From assembly GCA_964517215.1 (NCBI GenBank), contig CAZFBR010000061.1:1-15127 (forward strand): DNA of 15,127 nt. The letters run 5' to 3'. The notes beneath the pieces are model-generated. The model did no database searches. It was not told where the DNA came from and worked only from the letters and a program-made list of their open reading frames with translations. The position numbers and the translations under genes were made by a program. The stretch's first letter is position 1; every line of letters begins with the position of its first letter. This DNA is from CAZFBR01 sp035353495 [NCBI: uncultured bacterium] (GTDB lineage Bacteria; DAOPZR01). Below, one piece after another: positions 7,243 to 13,742 of this stretch.

Positions 7243-7255
7243 CAGTATACTCTAT
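7235..7255 (+). repeat. Short repeat, direct copy C with internal palindrome
   Basis: The sequence is ACGGGGGACA followed by gtatactctat. It contains the perfect eight-base palindrome AGTATACT (7244-7251), starts on the last base of the TAA of the orphan ORF and covers the TAG (7252-7254) of the convergent glycosyltransferase gene. Motifs of the form GGGGACAGTATACT are, from memory, common beside IS200-like/RAYT transposase genes in other genomes; no such gene is in this window. Confidence 0.5.
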
Positions 7256-8394
7256 TTGTTCAGCAGGCGGTCGTAGACGGCGACGATGCGATCAGCCATA
7301 ACCTGCGCGGAGAATTCCGTACTGACAGCTTGCCGGGCGGCGGCACCGAGGCGAATGCGCAGGGCGGGATCGGCGGCGAGGCGCAGCAGCGCCGCCGCCA
7401 GTTCCTCAGGCCGGCCGGGGGTGATGAACAGCCCGGTCTCGCCGTCGCGGATGAGCTCGACAATACCGCCGACCCGGGAGGCAACGACGGGCTTGCCCGA
7501 CGCCATCCCCTCGAGCACCACCCGCCCCATCCCCTCAAAATACGACGGCAGGATGCAGATATCGCAGGCGGCGGTGAGCGCGGGGATATCCTCACGGAAC
7601 CCCGCGAAGTGCACCGCGGAGCCCAGGGCGAGCTCGGTGCGCAGATGCTCCAGCGGCGCGCACAGTTCGCCGTCGCCGACGAGGAGGAGCTTGAGGCGCG
7701 GCTCGGTGCGGCGGGCGAGCGCCAGCGCCTGGAGCGCATCGGCATGGCCTTTACCCGACCAGAGCTTGGCGAAGAAACCGACGACGAGGTCGGCGGACTG
7801 CCAGCCGGCCGCAGTGCGGATGGCAGGGTCGGGTGTGGCGTTGGCAAAAGCGTCCACCTCAATACCGCTGTAGATCTTATCGATGGTTTTACCGGGAGCA
7901 ATCTGCTCCTGTTCTGCCCAATCGATCATCGGTTGGGAAATCGCGATGAGGGCATGGCACCAGTGCGCGGCAAGCCGTTCGCAGGCGATGAAAAGACGCC
8001 GACGCCATGCGGATTCGCACTGGTGGAAGGCGAACCCGTGGATGGTGTGGACGATGCAGGGGACGCCGCAGAGCATGGCGGCGAGCCGTCCGAGAAAACC
8101 CGCCTTGGAGTTATGCGTATGGACGACGGCGAAGTGTTCGCGGCGGAGCAGAGCGATCAACTGCAGCAGCGCGCACAGGTCGTGCAGCGGTGCGAGCGGA
8201 CCGGTGAAAGCGGGAATCGGATAGAACGGGATGCCGGCCGCGCGGACGATCTGCTCCAGTCGCCCGCCGGGGGCGCAGGCCATGGCCGGGGCGAAGCGCG
8301 GCGGCAGCAGTTGCATGGAGAGGAAGGTGTTGATCCCGGACCCGCTCCAGACCGGCAGCGTGTGAATATGCAGCACTCGCACCGGCGCGGTCAT
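7252..8394 (-). CDS. GT4-family glycosyltransferase
   Basis: A 380-residue GT-B glycosyltransferase. The N-terminal domain starts MTAPVRVLHIHTLPVWSGSG, the glycine-rich acceptor loop typical of GT4, and contains VVHTHNSKAGFLGRLAA and IVHTIHGFAFH. The C-terminal donor domain has VVGFFAKLWSGKGH, LLLVGDGEL, an EX7E motif (Glu287 and Glu295 in FEGMGRVVLEG) and GETGLFITPGRPEELA. The pattern resembles enzymes building LPS or O-antigen/exopolysaccharide, but donor and acceptor cannot be named. The start overlaps the methyltransferase stop as ATGA (8391-8394), with GGAG eight bases upstream, so the frame's longer upstream extension is rejected. It is the last gene of the minus-strand cluster and ends against the convergent orphan ORF, 16 bases from its stop. 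Confidence 0.92.
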   Translation of the reverse strand: MTAPVRVLHIHTLPVWSGSGINTFLSMQLLPPRFAPAMACAPGGRLEQIVRAAGIPFYPIPAFTGPLAPLHDLCALLQLIALLRREHFAVVHTHNSKAGFLGRLAAMLCGVPCIVHTIHGFAFHQCESAWRRRLFIACERLAAHWCHALIAISQPMIDWAEQEQIAPGKTIDKIYSGIEVDAFANATPDPAIRTAAGWQSADLVVGFFAKLWSGKGHADALQALALARRTEPRLKLLLVGDGELCAPLEHLRTELALGSAVHFAGFREDIPALTAACDICILPSYFEGMGRVVLEGMASGKPVVASRVGGIVELIRDGETGLFITPGRPEELAAALLRLAADPALRIRLGAAARQAVSTEFSAQVMADRIVAVYDRLLNK

Positions 8395-9284
8395 GCGGTT
8401 CGCTCCGCCACCACGAGCAACTGGTCGCCCCAACCGCGTCCGGCCGCAAGCGCATTCGGCAGCGCATTCAGCGCAGCCACCAGACGCCAGTAGCCGGGTG
8501 ACGCCAGCAGGCGTTGGCGCAGGTTGCGTCCCGCCGGGGCGGCGGCGTCGGCAGATGCCGCGCCGCGCAGGCGTTCCTGCAGTCCGGAGCGCCAGAACCC
8601 GTCGAGCGAGCAGAGGTCGAGCGGGGAAGTGGCGACGGTGGCGACGCGCCAGCCGGTCGCGGCCAGCAGTGCGGTGAGCTGCGGGGCGGTGTAGAAGAAG
8701 GCATGAAAGGGGGAGTATCCCGCCCAGCAGTTGCCGGCCATCCGGGCGTAGATGCTGCCGCGGTTCGGCGTTTCGATGAGCAGGCGTCCGCCCGGCGTGG
8801 CAAGCGCGGCGGCGCGCATGAGTGCGGTGCGCGGTTCGGGAAAGTGTTCGATGACATCAGCCATGACGATCAGGTTGAACCCCGGATCCGGCTGCGCCTG
8901 TTCGAAGGGGACGGCATGCACGACCGTTGCCGGCGGCAGCTGCGCGTGCAGCGCCGCCACCGGCTCGACCGCTTCCGTGCGCCAGCCCGCAGCGTGCGCG
9001 AGCCGCAGCAGGCAACCGAGACCGGGCCCGATTTCAAGCAACCGGCCAGCCGGCCCCGGCGGCAGGAGCGTCCACAACTGCGCGGCCTTCCGCTGATCTT
9101 CGCGGCGATGCAGGCCGGCATAATCAGGGGCGGCGTAATAGGTGGCGTCGTAGGTTGGCGGCTGGTAGTCGGTCTGGAATTCAAGAGTGCAAGCGGGACA
9201 GTACGACAACCCGGCAGCGTAGCGCACCGGGCCGCGTGCGGCGCGCGGCTGCGCTGTGCCGTGCAGCGGGCAGGCGAGCTTCAT
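8391..9284 (-). CDS. Class I SAM-dependent methyltransferase with N-terminal cysteine motif
   Basis: A 297-residue methyltransferase. The N-terminus has Cys5, then a CPAC pair (Cys29 and Cys32), a possible short zinc-ribbon-like head seen on some sugar/lipid methyltransferases of surface-glycan clusters. Residues about 80-92 form the SAM-binding glycine motif (RLLEIGPGLGCLL), followed by the acidic EAVEP and the post-II motif NLIVMADVIEHF (about 137-148), then GGRLLIETPN. The C-terminal third carries no motif I can name. The position among glycosyltransferases suggests methylation of a sugar or lipid-linked glycan, as inference. It starts in an ATGA overlap with the GT9 gene (9281-9284); there is no good ribosome site of its own, suggesting translational coupling, and it ends in an ATGA overlap with the next GT4. 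Confidence 0.88.
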   Translation of the reverse strand: MKLACPLHGTAQPRAARGPVRYAAGLSYCPACTLEFQTDYQPPTYDATYYAAPDYAGLHRREDQRKAAQLWTLLPPGPAGRLLEIGPGLGCLLRLAHAAGWRTEAVEPVAALHAQLPPATVVHAVPFEQAQPDPGFNLIVMADVIEHFPEPRTALMRAAALATPGGRLLIETPNRGSIYARMAGNCWAGYSPFHAFFYTAPQLTALLAATGWRVATVATSPLDLCSLDGFWRSGLQERLRGAASADAAAPAGRNLRQRLLASPGYWRLVAALNALPNALAAGRGWGDQLLVVAERTA

Positions 9285-10225
9285 GCGAGCAAATCCCGGA
9301 CGGCGGCATGCACCTGTTCGACACTGATGCCGGACAGGCAGGCATAGCCATGCGGACAGGTAATGGGGCGGTTGGCATAGCAGGGCCGGCAGCCGACCGG
9401 GGCGGTCAGTACGCGATGACCGTTTCCCCACGGCGCGTTTTTCGCCTCGCGGGTCGGGCCGAACAGGGCGCAGCAGCGCGTGCCGGCGGCGGCGGCGAGG
9501 TGCATGAGCCCGCTGTCGTTGCCGACATAGAGGGACGCAGCACGCAACACGCCAGCGGTCTGGGCGAGCGACAGGCGTCCGCACAGGTCGACCGCCCCGG
9601 CGGCAGCAAGGGTGTGGCCCAGCCCGGTTTCATCCGGACCGCCCAGCGCAACGACGGGGATGCGCCCGGCGATCAGCATGCGGGTCAGCGCGGCAAAACG
9701 GTCGAGCGGCCAGCGCTTGCCGGCGAGCCGCCCGCCGCTCCCGGCATGGAGTGCAACAAAGCGCGTCGGCAGCGCCGGTACGCCGTCCAGCGTCAGCGAC
9801 CAGAGCGCCGGTTCGGGCATCCCGGGGCAGCCGGCGGCAGCGGCGAGCCGCAGGTTGCGCTGCAGTTCATGCTCTTCCGGTTCGGCGACGGAAACGCGCG
9901 CGGTGCAGGCGAAGCCGTGTTCGGCGATCCGTTGCGGTGCCCCGGCAGCGAGAAGCAGCAACCCGGCGCGCAGCGGCTGCATGGCTGCGCCGGCGACGGC
10001 CAGTGTCCAGTGACCGCGCCGGCGCAGCAGCCCGGCCCAACCGCAGTCGCGCCAGAGCAGAAGGTCGCCGCGCGCGGGCGCGGCGGCATAATATTCCGCG
10101 ACCAGCGGATCGGCAACGAGCAGGTCAACGGTGTGGCGGGTTGCCAGGGCGCGGAACAGTGGCGACAGAAGAATGCCGTTGCCGAGGCCGCCGAACGCGA
10201 CCAGCAAGGCCCGTTCAGTTGCCAC
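9281..10225 (-). CDS. GT9-family (heptosyltransferase-like) glycosyltransferase
   Basis: A 314-residue GT-B enzyme of the ADP-heptose:LPS heptosyltransferase family, slightly shorter than usual (about 330-350). The N-terminus has AFGGLGNGILLSPLFRAL, the family's acceptor loop. The donor half has HAGSGGRLAGKRWPLDRFAA (160-179) and the signature VGNDSGLMHLAAAAG (234-248). A C-terminal cysteine cluster (CRPC at 279-282, then Cys290 and Cys296) is seen in many members. The family adds heptose or related sugars to the LPS core on the inner face of the membrane; the exact sugar is unknown. The start is GTG at 10225, with GGAAGG nine bases upstream; it overlaps the preceding GT4 stop by 11 bases. 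It supports a Gram-negative envelope. Confidence 0.9.
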   Translation of the reverse strand: MATERALLVAFGGLGNGILLSPLFRALATRHTVDLLVADPLVAEYYAAAPARGDLLLWRDCGWAGLLRRRGHWTLAVAGAAMQPLRAGLLLLAAGAPQRIAEHGFACTARVSVAEPEEHELQRNLRLAAAAGCPGMPEPALWSLTLDGVPALPTRFVALHAGSGGRLAGKRWPLDRFAALTRMLIAGRIPVVALGGPDETGLGHTLAAAGAVDLCGRLSLAQTAGVLRAASLYVGNDSGLMHLAAAAGTRCCALFGPTREAKNAPWGNGHRVLTAPVGCRPCYANRPITCPHGYACLSGISVEQVHAAVRDLLA

Positions 10226-11264
10226 CGGTAATGACCTTCCAGAGTTGCCGGCCGGTGACGTCATGGCGGTAGCAGGCGAGCAGCGGTGCGGCGGCGGCCA
10301 GCAGGCGTGTGCGGAGCGCGGGATTGCCGAGCACCTCATGCCAGCCGGCGCGCAGGCCGGCGGGGGTCGGATCGGCCCAATACGCAGCGTCGCCAAGCGT
10401 ATCCGGCAGCGCCGCGCGGCGGGTGGCGACGACCGGACAGCCGCAGGCGAGCGCTTCAACCGGCGGGATGCCGAACCCCTCGTAATCTGACGGGAACACG
10501 AAACAGGCGGCATTGCGGTAAAGCGTCGCCAGGTCGTTATCGGCAACCGTGCCCGCCCAGATGATGCCGGCGTCGGGATAACGTGCGCGCAGGGCCTGCT
10601 GGTGCCGGTCGGGCGCGCTGATAATAACCAGCTGCAACTGGCCGGCATCCGGACGCCAGGCTTCAATGAGCAGCTCGACCCGTTTGTGCGGCGTGCAGTT
10701 GCCGACATAGAGCAGGTAACCGCCGCTGATGCCGAGACGTGCTGCGACAGCCGGATCGGCGGGTCCGGGAAGGTAAATGCCGGCATCGTAGCCGGAAGGG
10801 ATCACGGCAATGGCGGCAGGATTGATGGCGGTATGTGCCAGCAGTTCCTGCCGGCTGAACGGGGAGACCGCCACCACGGCAGCGGCGGCAGCCAGCGCAT
10901 GATTGAGCCGCCATCGGGCGATGCGGCGGTAGAACCGGCCGCGGGTGTAGTGCTGCTGCGGATAGACGAGAAATCCGAGGTCATGTACGGTGCAGGTCAT
11001 GCGGCCGCCAAAACCGCGCGGCAGTTTGTAATAGGGCGAATAGAAGGCGTCAACGCGTTGGGCAGTCAGCCAGGCGCCGAGGCGCAGCCAGTGCCAGCGC
11101 GACAGGAAGCAGGGGGTGACGCCGGGCCATTGCCGGCGCGGCGGCCGGTTGACCAGCAACAGCCGCTCGGTTTCGGCCGGGGCGGGGGCGTCGAGCAGGT
11201 GGCACAGGACGCGTCCGATGCCGTGCGGAGCTTCCACCTCGCGGCCGTCGAGCGCAATGCGCAT
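10215..11264 (-). CDS. GT4-family glycosyltransferase (mannosyltransferase-like)
   Basis: A 349-residue GT-B enzyme. MRIALDGREVEAPHGIGRV is the N-terminal glycine motif of the mannosyltransferase-like GT4 branch. TVHDLGFLVYPQ (92-103) and VVAVSPFSRQELL (130-142) follow in the acceptor domain. The donor domain has YLLYVGNCTPHKRVELLIEA (183-202), an EX7E motif (Glu262 and Glu270 in YEGFGIPPVEA) and GCPVVATRRAALPDTLGDAA. Transfer of a mannose-type sugar to a lipid-linked glycan is plausible but unproven. The start is ATG 11264, where the family N-terminus begins, 14 bases after the GT2 stop; the frame continues upstream but lies inside that gene. Its own ribosome site (ggcggcggcc) is weak. The 3' end overlaps the next gene by 11 bases. 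Confidence 0.92.
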   Translation of the reverse strand: MRIALDGREVEAPHGIGRVLCHLLDAPAPAETERLLLVNRPPRRQWPGVTPCFLSRWHWLRLGAWLTAQRVDAFYSPYYKLPRGFGGRMTCTVHDLGFLVYPQQHYTRGRFYRRIARWRLNHALAAAAAVVAVSPFSRQELLAHTAINPAAIAVIPSGYDAGIYLPGPADPAVAARLGISGGYLLYVGNCTPHKRVELLIEAWRPDAGQLQLVIISAPDRHQQALRARYPDAGIIWAGTVADNDLATLYRNAACFVFPSDYEGFGIPPVEALACGCPVVATRRAALPDTLGDAAYWADPTPAGLRAGWHEVLGNPALRTRLLAAAAPLLACYRHDVTGRQLWKVITGGN

Positions 11265-11278
11265 GGCCGCCGCCAGGT

Positions 11279-12166
11279 TCAGCGGCCGACGCCGCGGCTC
11301 TTGACCAGCATGTCGGCCAGCAGGCCGATGAGCCCGATCTGGATGCCCGCGACGATCAGCAGGATGGTCGCCTCGCCGATGCTGGCGCCGTCGGCCAGCC
11401 GCACGAGCAATCGGGCGAGGCCGAGCGTGACAAACAGGCCGGCGATCGGAAAAAAGATCTTGAGCGGCTTGAAATAGGTGATCAGGCGGACCACCAGCAG
11501 CGAAAAGTCCAGTGTGTGATAAAAGCGGATCTTGGATTCGCCGTGCCGCTTGAAATAGTCGATCGGCAGGTACTGGACCAGATGCCCCGAGGTCAGTGCG
11601 GCCAGGGTGATGGTGGTGGTGAAGGAAAAGCCGTCGGGGAGAATATTGACGAAGGTGAGCGCCAGGTCGCGGCGGAAAATGCGCATGCCCGAATTGAGAT
11701 CGGGGATGCGCTGGCCGGCAAGATAGTTGGCGAGCTGGCCGATAAACCATTTGGCCGGTTTGCGCAGGGTGGGAATGGAGACCCGTTCACCGGTGCGCGC
11801 GCCGACAATCATGTCAAACTCTCGGCGCTGTGCCCACAGATCGGGAAAGCGCTCGACCGGGTAGGTCCCGTCGGCGTCAATGATGGCGATCCAGCCGCGG
11901 GTGGCGGCGCGCAGGCCGCGCTTCAGGCTGAAACCGTAGCCGCAGCAGTGGGGATTGGTCAGCACGCGGACCGGGAGATCGAGTGCGGCGACCTGCGCCG
12001 CGGTGCCGTCAGTGCTGCCGTCGTTAATGATGATCAGTTCGCAGGCGACACCGGCGGCGGCGAAGGTGTTGTGGACTGCACGCGCGGTGGCGGCGATCAT
12101 CGCTTCTTCGTTGAAGCAGGGGATCAGAACGGTCAGGCTGTCGTGGATTGCCGGTTCATTGGCCAT
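11279..12166 (-). CDS. GT2-family glycosyltransferase, polyprenol-phosphate type, with two membrane helices
   Basis: A 295-residue GT-A enzyme of the dolichyl/undecaprenyl-phosphate sugar transferase type. It has LTVLIPCFNEE at residues 11-21, LIIINDGSTDGT at 44-55, and the metal-binding DAD (Asp97, Asp99) in IAIIDADGTYP. DLNSGMRIF at 156-164 and YFKRHGESKIRFY at 204-216 match family signatures. Two membrane helices follow near the C-terminus (about 236-257 and 265-287). Such enzymes load a sugar from a nucleotide donor onto a polyprenyl phosphate at the cytoplasmic membrane, supplying donors for periplasmic transferases. The start is ATG 12166, with GGAG about nine bases upstream; it overlaps the upstream stop by 11 bases. 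Longer starts at 12184 or 12265 add residues inside the upstream gene and lack support. Confidence 0.92.
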   Translation of the reverse strand: MANEPAIHDSLTVLIPCFNEEAMIAATARAVHNTFAAAGVACELIIINDGSTDGTAAQVAALDLPVRVLTNPHCCGYGFSLKRGLRAATRGWIAIIDADGTYPVERFPDLWAQRREFDMIVGARTGERVSIPTLRKPAKWFIGQLANYLAGQRIPDLNSGMRIFRRDLALTFVNILPDGFSFTTTITLAALTSGHLVQYLPIDYFKRHGESKIRFYHTLDFSLLVVRLITYFKPLKIFFPIAGLFVTLGLARLLVRLADGASIGEATILLIVAGIQIGLIGLLADMLVKSRGVGR

Positions 12167-12533
12167 GCGATTGCTCCAGGTCATTAAGGTCGACATGCAC
12201 CACCTTGCGATAGTCGAGATGCCGGTTGACAAAGGCCTCGCCGAACACGGAAATAACCACGGCAAGAAACAGCAGCACGATAATCAGATAGCCGCTCAAG
12301 CGCATCGTATCGGGCGAGGCAATCAACGAGCCGGACGGACGGGGAACAGCAAAGCGGATCTTTTTTTTGACCCGGCCGTCGGGAAGCAGCTGGCTGCGAC
12401 TGCTGACGCGCGGCCGGCGCAGCCAGGCCAGCAGGCGGAACAGCAGCAGGTTGTAGTATTCCTGGCCGCGGTACAGCCACAGCCACAACTGCCGGCTGAC
12501 GGAACGGCGATGCAGGTGGTGGTGGTGCGCCAT
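12156..12533 (-). CDS. Unknown small single-span membrane protein with N-terminal His cluster
   Basis: I do not recognise this 125-residue protein. Visible features: an N-terminal histidine cluster (MAHHHHLHRR), an aromatic amphipathic stretch (RQLWLWLYRGQEYYNLLLFRLLAW in two blocks, about 14-37), a basic middle (GRVKKKIRFAV) and one clear membrane helix (about 79-98, GYLIIVLLFLAVVISVFGEA), then an acidic tail. It fits neatly between its neighbours: the start lies 13 bases after the DUF6485-type gene and the stop overlaps the GT2 gene by 11 bases. The frame stays open upstream of ATG 12533, and no strong ribosome site precedes it, so the start is uncertain. The position suggests an envelope-linked accessory protein. 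That is inference only. Confidence 0.6.
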   Translation of the reverse strand: MAHHHHLHRRSVSRQLWLWLYRGQEYYNLLLFRLLAWLRRPRVSSRSQLLPDGRVKKKIRFAVPRPSGSLIASPDTMRLSGYLIIVLLFLAVVISVFGEAFVNRHLDYRKVVHVDLNDLEQSHGQ

Positions 12534-12546
12534 GTGTCGCGTGCGG

Positions 12547-12738
12547 TCAGCCGCGATCGCGCACCAGCGCGGCAAACGAACGGTCGTACGTTCGTTCCGC
12601 CCGGTTGGTGAAGAAGCAGGCGGGAAATTCGCCCATGTCCTTGTGATACGCAACGCAGGCGCAGCAGTTGCCCTTGCGGGAACACGGTTCATAGGTGCAG
12701 TTGCAGCGCTGACGGTTCTTTTCGTTCTGGCAGTCCAC
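12547..12738 (-). CDS. DUF6485-type small cysteine-rich protein
   Basis: A 63-residue protein with eight cysteines: Cys3, then a block reading [21 protein letters not shown] (in two parts, about residues 12-32), and a final Cys40 in FPACFF. It ends with the ERTYDRSF motif. This arrangement matches the family I know as DUF6485, a conserved small protein of uncharacterised function in assorted anaerobic and PVC-type bacteria; the match is by memory. The cysteine spacing suggests a metal-binding (zinc or iron-sulphur) fold. The start is GTG 12738, nine bases after the dapA stop, with aaggg overlapping the dapA stop codon as a possible ribosome site. There is no signal or membrane segment. Its constant placement here inside the dapA operon gives no direct clue to its role. 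Confidence 0.82.
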   Translation of the reverse strand: MDCQNEKNRQRCNCTYEPCSRKGNCCACVAYHKDMGEFPACFFTNRAERTYDRSFAALVRDRG

Positions 12739-12747
12739 GGAGGGCCC

Positions 12748-13623
12748 TTACTTGAGCAGTCCGGCCGAGCGCATGGCGGCACGGATGCGGGTTTTGGTCG
12801 CGTCCTGCAGCGGCGCCAGCGGCAACCGGCAGTCAGAAGCGCACCGGCCGAGCAGCGACACGGCATACTTGACCGGTGCCGGACTGGTTTCGGCAAATAA
12901 GGCATCGTGCAGCGGCAGCAGACGATCGCGCAGCGCCGCCATCTTCTTCAGGTCGCCGTTGCGCCAGGCGGCAAAGAGCTGCGCACACAGCTTCGGGGCG
13001 ACATTGGACGTGACCGAGATGCAGCCATGCCCGCCTTGGGCGAGAAAGGCGGTGATAGTGGCGTCTTCGCCTGACAACATGCAGAACTTCGGGCCGAGCG
13101 CGAGCCGGGTGCGCAGCGGCCGCACCAGGTCGCAGGTGGCGTCCTTGACGCCGACAATATTGCGAATTTGCGCCAGGCGCGCCATGGTGGCAATGCTCAT
13201 GTCGACCACGCTGCGCCCCGGAATATTATAGATGATGATCGGCAACCGGGTGGCGGCGGCGACCGCCTTGAAGTGCAGATACAGCCCTTCCTGCGTCGGC
13301 TTGTTATAATACGGCGTGACGAGCAGCGCCGCGTCGGCGCCGGCCTTTTCCGCATGGCGGGTCAGGGCGACCGCCTCCTCCGTCGAGTTGGAGCCGGTGC
13401 CGGCAATGACCGGAACGCGTCCCTTCGCCGCCCGGACGCACAGCGTGACAATCTGATGGTGTTCGTCGTGCGACAGGGTCGGGGATTCACCCGTAGTGCC
13501 GCACGGGACGAACCCACTGATTCCCTGGCGGATCTGCCAGTCGATGAGCTGCGTGTATTCCCGCTCGCAGATGCGGCCGTCGCGGAACGGGGTAATCAGC
13601 GCGGTAATATAACCGGAGAACAT
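12748..13623 (-). CDS. dapA: 4-Hydroxy-tetrahydrodipicolinate synthase
   Basis: A 291-residue protein of normal DapA length. It condenses pyruvate with L-aspartate 4-semialdehyde, the first committed step to meso-diaminopimelate and lysine, in the cytoplasm as a homotetramer. The (beta/alpha)8 barrel shows all the key residues: GTTGES (42-47, with Thr44), Tyr132 in YNIPGR, Arg137 and the Schiff-base Lys160 in VGVKDAT. Family signatures LVTPYYNKPTQEG and VIAGTGSNSTEEAV are present. The start at ATG 13623 has aggagtg upstream. It has its own promoter (13652-13680) rather than depending wholly on dapF 119 bases upstream. The genes after it are envelope glycan genes, so DAP supply and surface assembly may be co-expressed. 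Confidence 0.98.
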   Translation of the reverse strand: MFSGYITALITPFRDGRICEREYTQLIDWQIRQGISGFVPCGTTGESPTLSHDEHHQIVTLCVRAAKGRVPVIAGTGSNSTEEAVALTRHAEKAGADAALLVTPYYNKPTQEGLYLHFKAVAAATRLPIIIYNIPGRSVVDMSIATMARLAQIRNIVGVKDATCDLVRPLRTRLALGPKFCMLSGEDATITAFLAQGGHGCISVTSNVAPKLCAQLFAAWRNGDLKKMAALRDRLLPLHDALFAETSPAPVKYAVSLLGRCASDCRLPLAPLQDATKTRIRAAMRSAGLLK

Positions 13624-13651
13624 AACACACTCCTGAGTAAAAGATAAAACA

Positions 13652-13680
13652 ATTATAGATTACCGGACGGCAAAAGGCAA
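13652..13680 (-). promoter_or_regulatory. Predicted sigma70-type promoter for dapA and the glycan cluster
   Basis: Read on the minus strand: -35 TTGCCT (13680-13675), a 17-base spacer and a perfect -10 TATAAT (13657-13652). Transcription would start near 13645, some 20 bases before the dapA start codon, giving a very short leader. The region is AT-rich in a GC-rich setting. The gap from dapF (13624-13742) shows no convincing terminator. Confidence 0.7.
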
Positions 13681-13742
13681 AAGGGCGCGGCAGGCAGCAT
13701 CTGGCCTGGAGCGTACGGCCGGTGGTGAACCGGGAATGGCGG

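Noticed and set aside
7048-8493. A 481-codon plus-strand frame opposite the last GT4 gene
   Set aside because: It is a mirror of a well-supported minus-strand glycosyltransferase and has no recognisable motif.
8927-10231. A 434-codon plus-strand frame opposite the methyltransferase and GT9 genes
   Set aside because: It is a shadow frame of GC-rich coding DNA; the minus strand carries intact SAM and GT9 signatures.
11265-11750. Upstream extension of the mannosyltransferase-like GT4 frame, to 511 codons
   Set aside because: It lies wholly inside the GT2 gene on the same strand. The family N-terminus (MRIALDGREV) begins at 11264.
12534-12905. Upstream extension of the unknown membrane protein to 249 codons
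   Set aside because: It would overlap all of the DUF6485-type gene and part of dapA in a different frame, with Arg/Pro-rich shadow-like sequence.
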